NCBI GenBank assembly: GCA_905181895.1
Contig: CAJJAB010000026.1
Coordinates: forward strand, 1 to 41,059
Direction of reading: 5' to 3'
Origin: Flavobacteria bacterium MS024-2A
GTDB taxonomy: Bacteria > Bacteroidota > Bacteroidia > Flavobacteriales > Flavobacteriaceae
Length of the DNA stretch: 41,059 nt
The translations under genes were made by a program, and so were the position numbers. The notes beneath the pieces are model-generated. The model was given only the letters and a program-made list of their open reading frames with translations. It did no database searches and had not been told where the DNA came from. Below, one piece after another: positions 19,543 through 28,915 of this stretch (positions within the stretch are counted from its first letter, which is position 1; each line of letters begins with the position of its first letter).

Positions 19543-19550
19543 CAAAAGTA
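19543..19550 (-). promoter_or_regulatory. -7 element TACTTTTG upstream of valS
   Basis: Minus strand exact TAnnTTTG; a TTTT lies 19 nt further upstream. Confidence 0.45.
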
Positions 19551-19630
19551 GGTACACTTATGGTATAATAAAAATTGATGTACCAAATTGAAAGAAAAAT
19601 TTTAACTTTAACATACATTAAAAGTATATT

Positions 19631-20017
19631 ATGAAATTAAGACATTACCTAAATCTATTATTCCTTTTTGTTATATCATCTGCATTTGCTCAAGAATCAG
19701 GAGCTGAAATTAATTTTGAAACTTCTACTATAGATTATGGGATAATTTCAAATGGTAGTGATGGTCAACGAATCTTTAGTTTTTCGAATTCTGGAAATAC
19801 AGATTTAATTATCCAAAATGTTCAATCCAGTTGTGGTTGTACTGTACCCAAAAAACCTGATGGCCCAATTGCGCCAGGTAAATCAAGTGAGATAATTGTT
19901 AGATATGATACCAATCGTGTTGGTCCTTTTAGGAAAACCATTACTGTAACTACAAACGTATTAAAGAATCCGATTATAGCTCTCAAAATCAAAGGAACAG
20001 TTCTTCCAAAAGAGTAA
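19631..20017 (+). CDS. DUF1573 domain-containing secreted protein
   Basis: Signal peptide, INFETSTIDYGIISNGSDGQRIFSFSNSGNTDLIIQNVQSSCGCTVPK. Confidence 0.92.
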   Translation: MKLRHYLNLLFLFVISSAFAQESGAEINFETSTIDYGIISNGSDGQRIFSFSNSGNTDLIIQNVQSSCGCTVPKKPDGPIAPGKSSEIIVRYDTNRVGPFRKTITVTTNVLKNPIIALKIKGTVLPKE

Positions 20018-20154
20018 AAACTTATTTAATAGAATATATCAGAGGGTGTAAAACTTTTTTATTAATATTTAAAATGTCAATAAAATAAAATTTTATGTGT
20101 TTTCATTTTTTATTATGAATTATTTTTTTATCATTTTTGTTTTATATTTTTGGA

Positions 20155-21354
20155 ATGCCTCAATTATCAAGAAAAGGGATTGAACTTCCCACATCACCAA
20201 TTCGTAAATTAGTCGTTCATTCAGACGAAGCAAAAGATAGAGGAATTGAAGTCTTTCACCTCAATATTGGACAACCTGATATTGAAGCCCCTAAAGAGGC
20301 TATTCAAGCGGTAAAAAATTCAGGCTTGACCCTTCTTCCCTATGGCCCTTCTCAAGGATCATTGACCTATCGTGAAAAATTATGTAAATACTATAAAAAA
20401 CATGGAATTGAAATAGTTCCTGACGACATCCTTGTTACTACTGGAGCGAGTGAAGCTTTAACTTTCGCTTTAAATGTAATTTGTGACGCTGGGGATGAAA
20501 TTATTATTCCAGAACCTTTTTATGCAAATTATAATGGCTTTGCAAGTGCCTCTAGTGTAAATGTTATCCCGGTTATGTCTGAGTTTATTTCTCAATTTGA
20601 GCTACCCTCGTTGGAAAAAATTAGACAAAAAATTACAGGGAAAACTAAAGCTATCTTATTGTGTAATCCTAATAATCCAACAGGATATGTCTATAGTAAA
20701 AAAGAAGTTGGTACACTTATATTACTGGCCATTGAATATGACATCTTCCTTATCGTTGATGAGGTGTATCGGGAATTTATACATGAAGGAAACAAGCACT
20801 ACTCTGTAATGCAACATCCTGAGGGTGCAAACCACACCGTTATGATCGATTCTGTATCTAAACGATATAGTCTTTGCGGAGCTAGAGTGGGATGCGTCGT
20901 TTCTAAAAATGAAGAACTAATCAAGAGTATATTAAAATTTGCTCATTTAAGGCTCTCTCCTCCTACCTATGCCTTAATTGCCAGTGAAGCTGCATTAGAT
21001 GCACCAGATAGCTATCTAAAAGGTGTGATTGCAGAATATGGAAAACGCAGGAATGTTTTAATTCAACGATTAGAAAAAATTTCTAATGTTGAGGTGTCTC
21101 ATCCTATGGGGGCTTTTTATTGTATTGTTAAACTGCCAGTTGAAGATGCGGAGGACTTCTCAAAATACTTACTAACTGATTTTCAGGATAAAAATCAAAC
21201 TGTTATGCTCGCACCAGCTCAAGGTTTTTATTCAACTCCAGAGATTGGTCTCAATGAGGTTAGAATTGCATTTATTTTAGATAGTGAAAAATTAATTCGG
21301 GCGGTAAGTATTATTGAAAAGGCTTTAACAGCCTATCAGAAATTAGTATCTTGA
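20155..21354 (+). CDS. Pyridoxal phosphate-dependent aminotransferase (class I/II)
   Basis: LNIGQPDIEAP, LCNPNNPTGYVYSKKE, SVSKRYSLCGARVG (PLP Lys region); start corrected to ATG 20155. Confidence 0.92.
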   Translation: MPQLSRKGIELPTSPIRKLVVHSDEAKDRGIEVFHLNIGQPDIEAPKEAIQAVKNSGLTLLPYGPSQGSLTYREKLCKYYKKHGIEIVPDDILVTTGASEALTFALNVICDAGDEIIIPEPFYANYNGFASASSVNVIPVMSEFISQFELPSLEKIRQKITGKTKAILLCNPNNPTGYVYSKKEVGTLILLAIEYDIFLIVDEVYREFIHEGNKHYSVMQHPEGANHTVMIDSVSKRYSLCGARVGCVVSKNEELIKSILKFAHLRLSPPTYALIASEAALDAPDSYLKGVIAEYGKRRNVLIQRLEKISNVEVSHPMGAFYCIVKLPVEDAEDFSKYLLTDFQDKNQTVMLAPAQGFYSTPEIGLNEVRIAFILDSEKLIRAVSIIEKALTAYQKLVS

Positions 21355-21357
21355 ATT

Positions 21358-22365
21358 ATGTTCAAGCTTGAAGAAAACGTTTCTTTAAAAAAATACAACT
21401 CCTTTGGAATACAAGTTTTTTCAAAAAAGTTTTTTTTACTCACTGAGACTTCACAATTAAAAAAACTTTTTAAACAGTCCCAAGGGAAATCCATAAGGGT
21501 TCATGGAGGGGGGAGTAATATGTTACTTACTAAAAATTATGACGGTCTAACCCTAGTCATTGGTACCAAAGGAATTTCAATTTTAAGTGAAGATGAGGTC
21601 TCAGTTTTAGTCGAAGTTCAAGCAGGAGAGAACTGGCATGAATTTGTTCTTTGGTGTCTAAAAAACAACTATGGAGGAGTTGAAAATTTAGCCTTGATCC
21701 CAGGAAGTGTAGGAGCTTCGCCCATTCAAAATATTGGCGCCTATGGAGTCGAATTAAAATCAGTTTTTCATAGTTGTGAGGTTTTTGATATTGAAACCCG
21801 TTGTTTTAAAACATTTTTAAAAAAAGAATGTGATTTTGGGTATCGAGATTCGATTTTTAAAAATAAAAGGAAAGGAATGGATATCATTACAAGTGTTTGT
21901 TTTCAGCTTCAAAAAGCTCCACATAATCTTCATGTTAAATATGGTGATATTCAAAAATATTTAGAAGGAAAAAAGCATTCAATACAGGAAGTTGCTGAGG
22001 CGGTAATTTCAATTCGGAAATCGAAACTTCCCGATCCTAAAGAGATAGGAAACGGGGGTAGCTTTTTCAAAAATCCAGTACTTAAAAAAGAGCACTTTAA
22101 CCGTTTATTTAAAAAATATTCAGACCTCCCTCATTATCCTAATCCTGATAGTACCATTAAAATTCCTGCAGGCTGGTTAATTGAAAAAATGGGGTTTAAG
22201 GGAATTAGAGAAGGAGATGCAGGTGTTCACTCCAAACAAGCGCTTGTATTAGTGAATTATGCCAACGCAACGGGTATAGAAATTTTAGCACTTGCTGAAA
22301 AAATTCAGAAAATGGCTAAAAAGGAATTTGATATTACCTTAGAGATAGAAGTAAATATTCTCTGA
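21358..22365 (+). CDS. murB: UDP-N-acetylmuramate dehydrogenase
   Basis: HGGGSNMLLT, LALIPGSVGASPIQNIGAYG, GNGGSFFKNPV. Confidence 0.96.
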   Translation: MFKLEENVSLKKYNSFGIQVFSKKFFLLTETSQLKKLFKQSQGKSIRVHGGGSNMLLTKNYDGLTLVIGTKGISILSEDEVSVLVEVQAGENWHEFVLWCLKNNYGGVENLALIPGSVGASPIQNIGAYGVELKSVFHSCEVFDIETRCFKTFLKKECDFGYRDSIFKNKRKGMDIITSVCFQLQKAPHNLHVKYGDIQKYLEGKKHSIQEVAEAVISIRKSKLPDPKEIGNGGSFFKNPVLKKEHFNRLFKKYSDLPHYPNPDSTIKIPAGWLIEKMGFKGIREGDAGVHSKQALVLVNYANATGIEILALAEKIQKMAKKEFDITLEIEVNIL

Positions 22366-22367
22366 TC

Positions 22368-22820
22368 CTACTCTTTATTTTTTGAATCTATTTGGATCGT
22401 AACCGGACCGTCATTTACAAGAGAAACTTGCATATTAGCACCAAAAATTCCTGAAACTACATTTTTTGCTAATTGCTTTTGGGCAGTCTCCAAAAAGGAT
22501 TCATAAAGCGGTATAGCATGACCGTGTTTTGCAGCTCGAATATATGAAGGTCGATTTCCTTTTTGGGTAGATGCCATTAGCGTAAATTGACTCACGACCA
22601 TCAGATCACCATTAACATCAATAAGGGATTTATTCATTATACCATCATTATCATTAAATATTCGCAGATTCAACACTTTATTCACAAGCCATGAAATATC
22701 AGAAGAATCATCGATCATTTCAATACCCAAGAAAACTAACAAGCCATCTTCGATTTCTCTTTTTTCTGATTGATTTATAATTACTTGAGCACTAAGTACC
22801 CTTTGAATAATCACTCGCAT
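22368..22820 (-). CDS. dtd: D-aminoacyl-tRNA deacylase
   Basis: MRVIIQRVLSAQVIIN, MVVSQFTLMASTQKGNRPSY, VNDGPVTIQID. Confidence 0.96.
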   Translation of the reverse strand: MRVIIQRVLSAQVIINQSEKREIEDGLLVFLGIEMIDDSSDISWLVNKVLNLRIFNDNDGIMNKSLIDVNGDLMVVSQFTLMASTQKGNRPSYIRAAKHGHAIPLYESFLETAQKQLAKNVVSGIFGANMQVSLVNDGPVTIQIDSKNKE

Positions 22821-22821
22821 T

Positions 22822-23751
22822 TTAATTTCTATAAGTTGAATCTTCTTCCATCATTTGAGTATAGGATGTATAACGCGATAAGGCTATTACTCCCTTTTCA
22901 ACTGCTTTAATAATAGCACATTCTGGTTCATTTAAATGAATACAATTATGGAACTTACAATTACCCTTTCGCTGATAAAACTCTGGAAAATAATTTCCAA
23001 TCTCTTCAGGAAGCATGTCAACTACACCAAATCCTTTAATCCCTGGGGTATCAATGATTTTAATGCCTTTTGACAATGCAAACATTTCAGCAAAGGTTGT
23101 GGTGTGCATTCCTTGTTTATGTTGTTTTGAAATTGCAGAAGTTTTCAAATTTAAACTTGGCGAAATCGCATTAACTAAGGTGGACTTTCCCACGCCACTG
23201 TGGCCTGAAAACATGCTGACTTTATCCTGCATTAACTCTTTAATCTTTTGAACACCATCCCCTTTAGTTGCAGAAATCATATAGGTAGAGTAACCAATTT
23301 TTTTATAAATCATTTGAAGATGGTTTATTTCATTCAAATCAACTTCTGAATAAATATCTATTTTGTTAAACAATACTATTGCAGGTATATGGTAGGCTTC
23401 TGCAGTAACCAAAAAACGATCAATAAAAGCTGGAAATGTTGGTGGGTTATTTAGAGTAACTAATAAAAAAACTTGATCAATATTAGAGGCGATAATCTGA
23501 GTTTGTTTGGAAAGGTTAACAGATTTCCTTACAATATAATTTTGGCGCTCCTCAATATAAGTGATATTTCCCTCGAGCAAACTAGTGTTTGAATCTACCT
23601 CAAAATGAACTTTATCACCAACAGCTACTGGGTTAGTACTTTTGATACCTTTTAAGCGTAGTTTTCCTTTGATTCGACATTCGTAAAAACTTCCCTGAGA
23701 TTGAACGGTATACCAACTTCCTGTTGAACGATAAACAATGCCTTTTTTCAA
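22822..23751 (-). CDS. rsgA: Ribosome small subunit-dependent GTPase A
   Basis: Circularly permuted GTPase: LFNKIDI, FSGHSGVGKSTLVNAI, IIDTPGIKGFG, C-terminal Cys/His zinc motif; apparent TTG start. Confidence 0.95.
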   Translation of the reverse strand: MKKGIVYRSTGSWYTVQSQGSFYECRIKGKLRLKGIKSTNPVAVGDKVHFEVDSNTSLLEGNITYIEERQNYIVRKSVNLSKQTQIIASNIDQVFLLVTLNNPPTFPAFIDRFLVTAEAYHIPAIVLFNKIDIYSEVDLNEINHLQMIYKKIGYSTYMISATKGDGVQKIKELMQDKVSMFSGHSGVGKSTLVNAISPSLNLKTSAISKQHKQGMHTTTFAEMFALSKGIKIIDTPGIKGFGVVDMLPEEIGNYFPEFYQRKGNCKFHNCIHLNEPECAIIKAVEKGVIALSRYTSYTQMMEEDSTYRN

Positions 23752-23842
23752 ATATTTTATTTACAAAGAAACACCTTTTTTTTCAGCCTTTAGGATTCAA
23801 AGTGGTATTGAGTAATGTGTATCTTTACAAAAATATTTTTAC

Positions 23843-25369
23843 ATGGCTCAAAAAAGTCTTTTAATGATTCTTGACGGATGGGGAAACTCATCAGATCCTA
23901 CTATCTCCGCTGTTGATCAAGCAAAAACACCTTATATTGATTCCCTATACAAAAGTTATGCATTTAGCACCCTTAGAACGGATGGGCAACATGTAGGTCT
24001 TCCCGAAGGGCAAATGGGAAATAGTGAAGTGGGGCACATGAATTTAGGTGCAGGACGAATTGTTTATCAAGATTTAGCTAAAATTAATTTAGCAGTTCAA
24101 AAAGATAAGTTGAGAGATGAAAAAGTACTGACGGATTGCTTTGAACATGCAAAAAAAGAAGGAAAAAAAGTTCATCTAATCGGGTTATTATCTGATGGTG
24201 GAGTTCATTCTCACATCAATCATATTGAAGGGCTTATTGATCTTATTAGTGAATATCATTTAAATGATGTTTTCCTTCATGCATTTACAGACGGTAGAGA
24301 TGTTGATCCCCAATCCGGAAAAACTTTCGTAGAACGCATAGAAAAAAAGTTGACTGAAACAGGAGGACAACTGGCTTCAATTATTGGCCGCTATTATGCC
24401 ATGGATCGAGATCAGCGCTGGGAACGCGTAAAAAAATCTTACGATTTATTAGTTAATGGGGTTGGAAAGTCAACCTCAAATTTTACTCAAGAGCTATCCA
24501 ATAGTTATGAAGAAGGTGTAACCGATGAATTTATAGAACCTCTTTTTAAAGATAACGGGAAGGGAGAAGCTATTGCCAAAATTGAAAGTGGTGATGTTGT
24601 CCTATTTTTCAATTTTAGAACTGATCGTGGAAGAGAGCTAACTCAAGCGCTTTCTCAAAAAGACTTTCCCGAATTCCAAATGACCCAGCTTGATTTATAT
24701 TATGTGACTCTTACAAATTATGACGAGTCATTTCAAAACGTACAAGTCGTTTTTGATAAAGACAACCTTGAAAATACACTTGGAGAAGTTTTGTCCAAAT
24801 CTGGTAAAACCCAAGTTCGTATTGCGGAAACAGAAAAATATCCGCATGTTACCTTCTTTTTTAATGGAGGTAGAGAAATTCCTTTTAAAGGAGAAGAACG
24901 TATTTTATGTCCCTCACCTAAAGTAGCAACCTATGATTTGCAACCCGAAATGAGTGCTTTTGAAATCAAAGATGCTATTGTTGAAAAAATAAAAAAAGAT
25001 TCTCCTGATTTTATTTGCTTAAATTTTGCAAATCCAGATATGGTAGGACATACGGGGGACTTACAGGCCGCAATTAAAGCCTGTGAATCGGTAGATCAAT
25101 GTGCACAGGCTGTAATTGAAACGGCTCTTGAAAAAGGCTATGTAAGTATTATAATTGCTGATCATGGAAATTGTGAAACCATGATTAACCCGGACGGTAC
25201 TCCTAACACTGCGCATACTACAAACCCTGTTCCTGTAATTTTAGTGGATCCAGAAAAGAAAAAAATAAATGCTGGAGTTTTAGGAGATATTGCTCCAACT
25301 ATTTTAGACCTACTGGAAATACCTAAGCCCAAAATAATGACACGAAAATCTTTAATTCATCACCCATGA
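23843..25369 (+). CDS. gpmI: 2,3-bisphosphoglycerate-independent phosphoglycerate mutase
   Basis: LMILDGWGNS, GLPEGQMGNSEVGHMNLGAGR, HAFTDGRDVDP, IIADHGNCETM. Confidence 0.97.
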   Translation: MAQKSLLMILDGWGNSSDPTISAVDQAKTPYIDSLYKSYAFSTLRTDGQHVGLPEGQMGNSEVGHMNLGAGRIVYQDLAKINLAVQKDKLRDEKVLTDCFEHAKKEGKKVHLIGLLSDGGVHSHINHIEGLIDLISEYHLNDVFLHAFTDGRDVDPQSGKTFVERIEKKLTETGGQLASIIGRYYAMDRDQRWERVKKSYDLLVNGVGKSTSNFTQELSNSYEEGVTDEFIEPLFKDNGKGEAIAKIESGDVVLFFNFRTDRGRELTQALSQKDFPEFQMTQLDLYYVTLTNYDESFQNVQVVFDKDNLENTLGEVLSKSGKTQVRIAETEKYPHVTFFFNGGREIPFKGEERILCPSPKVATYDLQPEMSAFEIKDAIVEKIKKDSPDFICLNFANPDMVGHTGDLQAAIKACESVDQCAQAVIETALEKGYVSIIIADHGNCETMINPDGTPNTAHTTNPVPVILVDPEKKKINAGVLGDIAPTILDLLEIPKPKIMTRKSLIHHP

Positions 25370-25932
25370 AAAATATAATCCTCATTGTATTTTTTATTAT
25401 ACTTTGTATTGGTTGTAAAAGTCAGTCCAAAAAAAAGAGTTCTTCTGAAGACCCTTTGGAAGTAAAAAGTATAATTGGTGAAGAAGGGGAAACTGTTCTC
25501 CTTGGTTTTATAAACCTCTCAAATTTAAATACACCCGAATTTCAATCTTGGTTTGAGCCTGAATATAAAAACATTAAAATTCCTCAAGGTTGGGCAGAAG
25601 AATTTGCTCCTTTAGCAAAGGATCTTGAGTTTAAATTATTTTTAGGTACTTGGTGTGGTGATACTCAAAGGGAACTTGGAGGTATGTTTAAGCTTCTTGA
25701 TCTTATGGGAGTTACTGATGATAGAATTGAAATGTATTCTATTTCTGAAGCCAAAGACAGTCCAATCGAGTATGAAAAAGAATATGATATTCTCTATATT
25801 CCAACTTTAATTTTTATTGAAAACGGAAGAGAAATTAATCGATTTGTTGAATTTCCAGTTGTTAATCTAGTTGATGATTTTTCTAAAATATTAAAAAGAA
25901 AAAACTACGAAAATTCGTACATAGATTTTTGA
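25366..25932 (+). CDS. Thioredoxin family lipoprotein with WCGDT active-site variant
   Basis: Lipobox (LCIGC), FLGTWCGDTQRE, IPTLIFIENGREINRFVE; ATGA overlap with gpmI. Confidence 0.85.
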   Translation: MKNIILIVFFIILCIGCKSQSKKKSSSEDPLEVKSIIGEEGETVLLGFINLSNLNTPEFQSWFEPEYKNIKIPQGWAEEFAPLAKDLEFKLFLGTWCGDTQRELGGMFKLLDLMGVTDDRIEMYSISEAKDSPIEYEKEYDILYIPTLIFIENGREINRFVEFPVVNLVDDFSKILKRKNYENSYIDF

Positions 25933-25933
25933 T

Positions 25934-26758
25934 ATGGCAGCAATCGAATTAAAAACTAGGGAGGAAATTGAGTTAGTTAGAGAAAGTGCAATTATTGTTT
26001 CTAAAACCTTGGGTATGTTAGCAGCTGAAATCAAGCCCGGAATTACTTCCCTCAAATTGGATCAACTTGCTGAAACTTTTATTCGAGATCATGAAGCTAA
26101 ACCAGGATTTTTAGGTTTATATAATTTTCCAAATACATTATGCGTGAGTCCAAACGCGCAAGTAGTGCACGGAATTCCCAATAAAATTCCTTTGTGCGAG
26201 GGTGATGTCATTTCCATTGACTGTGGTGCATTAAAAAATGGCTTTTATGGGGATCATGCATATACATTTGCTGTAGGAGATATTACTCCAGAGGTTAAAA
26301 AATTACTTGAGGTTACTAAGGCTTCACTTTATAAAGGCATTGAAACCTTTCGCGCTGAAAATCGTTTGGGAGATATGGGTTATGCCATTCAAAGTTTTTG
26401 TGAAAATGAAGGCTATGGGGTCGTAAGAGAGTTAGTAGGACACGGTTTGGGCAGAATGATGCACGAGGGTCCTGAAGTCCCTAATTATGGAAAACGTGGA
26501 AAAGGTAAAAAATTTCAAGATGGGATGGTTTTGGCTATTGAACCAATGATCAACGGTGGGACACACCGAATTAAACAACTAAAAGACGGCTGGACAATAC
26601 TTACCGCAGACGGTAAAGCCAGTGCTCATTTTGAACATAACGTGGCTTTAGTGGATGGGAAACCTGAGTTACTCTCCACATTTCAGTATGTCTATGCTGC
26701 GCTCGGAATAAAAAGTGACGAAGAATTACCCTTCAGAAAAGAACCTCTTTTGATATGA
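25934..26758 (+). CDS. map: Type I methionyl aminopeptidase
   Basis: CVSPNAQVVHGIP, ISIDCGALKNGFYGDHAYTF, GHGLGRMMHEGPEVPN, MVLAIEPM. Confidence 0.95.
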   Translation: MAAIELKTREEIELVRESAIIVSKTLGMLAAEIKPGITSLKLDQLAETFIRDHEAKPGFLGLYNFPNTLCVSPNAQVVHGIPNKIPLCEGDVISIDCGALKNGFYGDHAYTFAVGDITPEVKKLLEVTKASLYKGIETFRAENRLGDMGYAIQSFCENEGYGVVRELVGHGLGRMMHEGPEVPNYGKRGKGKKFQDGMVLAIEPMINGGTHRIKQLKDGWTILTADGKASAHFEHNVALVDGKPELLSTFQYVYAALGIKSDEELPFRKEPLLI

Positions 26759-27507
26759 AATGGTTGCTCAACTTTATTCCCAGATCAATATTAATAACAA
26801 TTAGTGTTTGGTTTCGCCCTTTAATTAAATTCTATTTTAAAGGAAACCTATTTACTGATCCTATTGATGGGAGTTCCTACAGGAAATTTTTGCCATATGG
26901 ATATCAAAATTTAAGAGAAAATGCATTATGTCCAGGTACGCTTTCCTTAGAAAGGCATCGCCTCTTATGGCTTTATTTAACTCGAAAAACAGATTTTTTA
27001 AAACAATCCCTCAAGATACTACATATTGCCCCTGAACAAGTTTTTTACAAAAAATTCAAAGCACTTAAAAATTGGGAATATACCACTACAGACCTTCGCT
27101 CACCTCTTGCCGATGTGAAAGCTGACATTTGTGAGCTGCCCTTTGAAAACGAGCAGTACGATTTAATTTTTTGCAATCATGTTTTGGAACATATTCAAGA
27201 CGATAAAAAAGCAATGGAGGAGCTCTATCGTGTTTTAAAAAAAGGAGGGACATTGATCGCACAAGTTCCTTTAGATGAAAATCTTGATGATACTTTTGAA
27301 GACGATTCGATTTCCGATAAAAAAGAACGCACTCGAATTTTTGGTCAATATGATCATGTGCGTATATATGGAAAAGATTACTACACTAGATTAGATGCTG
27401 TTGGATTTAAATCAAAAGGAGTTTCTTTTTTAAACACACTGAGTACTGAAGAAATTCATTGTTTTGGACTTCCAAGGAAAGAACGAATTCCTATTGCAAT
27501 AAAGTAG
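26755..27507 (+). CDS. Class I SAM-dependent methyltransferase (Methyltransf_11 type)
   Basis: ADICELPFENEQYDLIFCNHVLEHIQDDKKAMEELYRVLKKGGTLIAQVPL; ATGA overlap with map. Confidence 0.88.
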   Translation: MKWLLNFIPRSILITISVWFRPLIKFYFKGNLFTDPIDGSSYRKFLPYGYQNLRENALCPGTLSLERHRLLWLYLTRKTDFLKQSLKILHIAPEQVFYKKFKALKNWEYTTTDLRSPLADVKADICELPFENEQYDLIFCNHVLEHIQDDKKAMEELYRVLKKGGTLIAQVPLDENLDDTFEDDSISDKKERTRIFGQYDHVRIYGKDYYTRLDAVGFKSKGVSFLNTLSTEEIHCFGLPRKERIPIAIK

Positions 27508-27521
27508 CTTATTTTTAAAAT

Positions 27522-28532
27522 TTATTGCTTCACAAAGCCTTTAGAAAAAACTTCTTTTATTCCTCCCAATGAATCAGCAATAATCCAATAGGCTTCTAAT
27601 TGAGGGTGATTCGAAATAAGAGTTTTAGATTGTTCAAAAGGCATAACCATCAAAGCGGTTGCATAGGCATCGGCGGTCATACAGTCTGGTGCTAGAACGG
27701 AAGCACTGAGAATAAATGAAGGAAATGCCTTTCCATTTTTAGGATTGACTGAATGAACCCATCGTTCACCAGTTTCTTGATTTATTGAATACTTTCGATA
27801 ATTACCTGAAGTTGCTAACGCCTCATTATTCAAAGTAATAACTTGAATCAAATCTCTTTCTTCCATTTGTTGAGGATCGTCTATCGCGACGCTCCATAAT
27901 GCATTTGACTTTGGACTTTTTCCTTGAGCCACAATTTCTCCTCCTATTTCAACTAAAAAGGAAAAAACTTTTTTTATTCTCAAATAATCAGCAACGACAT
28001 CTACAACATAACCTTTAGCCAAAGCGTTAAAATCAAAATATACTTGAGGATGCGCTTTTTTAATTGTGAATTGCTCCGTTAATAGTGTTTTATCCCAACC
28101 TGTAAAAAACAAGATACTGTCAAGTTGTTGCTCCGAAATTTGTTTTAATGGTGTGCCAGGACCAAAACCATAAGCATTTACTAATGCCCCAACTGTAGGA
28201 TCAAAATACCCCCCAGTAGCCTCCCAGACTTCATTAGCTTTATGATATACAGCTACAAAATGATTATCTACTACCAAAAGGCTATCACCTTGATTGATTT
28301 TAGAAATATCAGAAGTTGGGATGTAGGTTGACAGAGACTGATTTATAACACCAAAAATAGAGTCAACTTGACGTTCTAAGTCAATTTCTAATAATTGAGG
28401 CGCTTTATATGAAATAGAATAACTTGTCCCAAAAGCGAAGCCATGAATTCGTTGAATTTTATTTTCATCTTTAGTTTGGCAACTCAAAAATAACATCACC
28501 AAAAGTAACTTAAATAATTTTTTGAATTCCAT
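27522..28532 (-). CDS. apbE: FAD:protein FMN transferase (ApbE lipoprotein)
   Basis: Lipobox LFLSC, FGTSYSISY, DFNALAKGYVVD, TSGNYRK, DAYATALMVM; start taken as MEFKK at 28532. Confidence 0.93.
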   Translation of the reverse strand: MEFKKLFKLLLVMLFLSCQTKDENKIQRIHGFAFGTSYSISYKAPQLLEIDLERQVDSIFGVINQSLSTYIPTSDISKINQGDSLLVVDNHFVAVYHKANEVWEATGGYFDPTVGALVNAYGFGPGTPLKQISEQQLDSILFFTGWDKTLLTEQFTIKKAHPQVYFDFNALAKGYVVDVVADYLRIKKVFSFLVEIGGEIVAQGKSPKSNALWSVAIDDPQQMEERDLIQVITLNNEALATSGNYRKYSINQETGERWVHSVNPKNGKAFPSFILSASVLAPDCMTADAYATALMVMPFEQSKTLISNHPQLEAYWIIADSLGGIKEVFSKGFVKQ

Positions 28533-28869
28533 CGAAATTAACCACATAGGGATCTGTTTTTGATAAAGGTTTTTTATAATCATGTGCATTAGCAAAACCT
28601 ACCCCAGCAAAGTAAACTTTTGCCTTATTTTTATCAGCATGTAATTTGACTTTGTTCATTTTAATACTATCATATTCTTTTGGGGGTTGAGGATATAAAC
28701 AGCCTTGTGTAACCACAAAATATAGAATTTTATCTTTTACACAAACAAACTGAGGAGAGCGTTTAATCTGCGAATTGACTGCTAAAAACTCAAACCCTTC
28801 ATGCTCCAAATATGTTCCCACTTCTTGCATAGCTAGTTGATGAATTTCTTGGGAAGTTAAGGTTTCCAT
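28510..28869 (-). CDS. Small conserved protein of the nqr-apbE cluster, function unknown
   Basis: About 119 aa from METLTSQEIHQLAM; no domain I can assign; lies between nqrF and apbE and overlaps the apbE start by 23 bp. Confidence 0.75.
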   Translation of the reverse strand: METLTSQEIHQLAMQEVGTYLEHEGFEFLAVNSQIKRSPQFVCVKDKILYFVVTQGCLYPQPPKEYDSIKMNKVKLHADKNKAKVYFAGVGFANAHDYKKPLSKTDPYVVNFDGIQKII

Positions 28870-28889
28870 AATAAGCAATTAAAATTAAA

Positions 28890-28912
28890 AAAAGAGGCTT
28901 ATAGCCTCTTTT
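28890..28912 (-). terminator. Rho-independent terminator downstream of nqrF
   Basis: Perfect 10-bp stem AAAAGAGGCT/AGCCTCTTTT with 3-nt loop; on the minus strand followed by TTTAATTTTAATT, 3 nt after the nqrF stop. Confidence 0.85.
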
Positions 28913-28915
28913 AAA

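Noticed and set aside
20018-20154. 137-bp AT-rich intergenic region checked for an sRNA, tRNA or riboswitch
   Set aside because: No stable structure or tRNA-like cloverleaf visible; only AT-rich promoter-like sequence.
27496-27528. Possible bidirectional terminator: inverted repeat GCAATAAA...TTTATTGC between the convergent methyltransferase and apbE genes
   Set aside because: Only 8 AT-rich pairs with a 17-nt loop and no strong U-tract; too weak to call.
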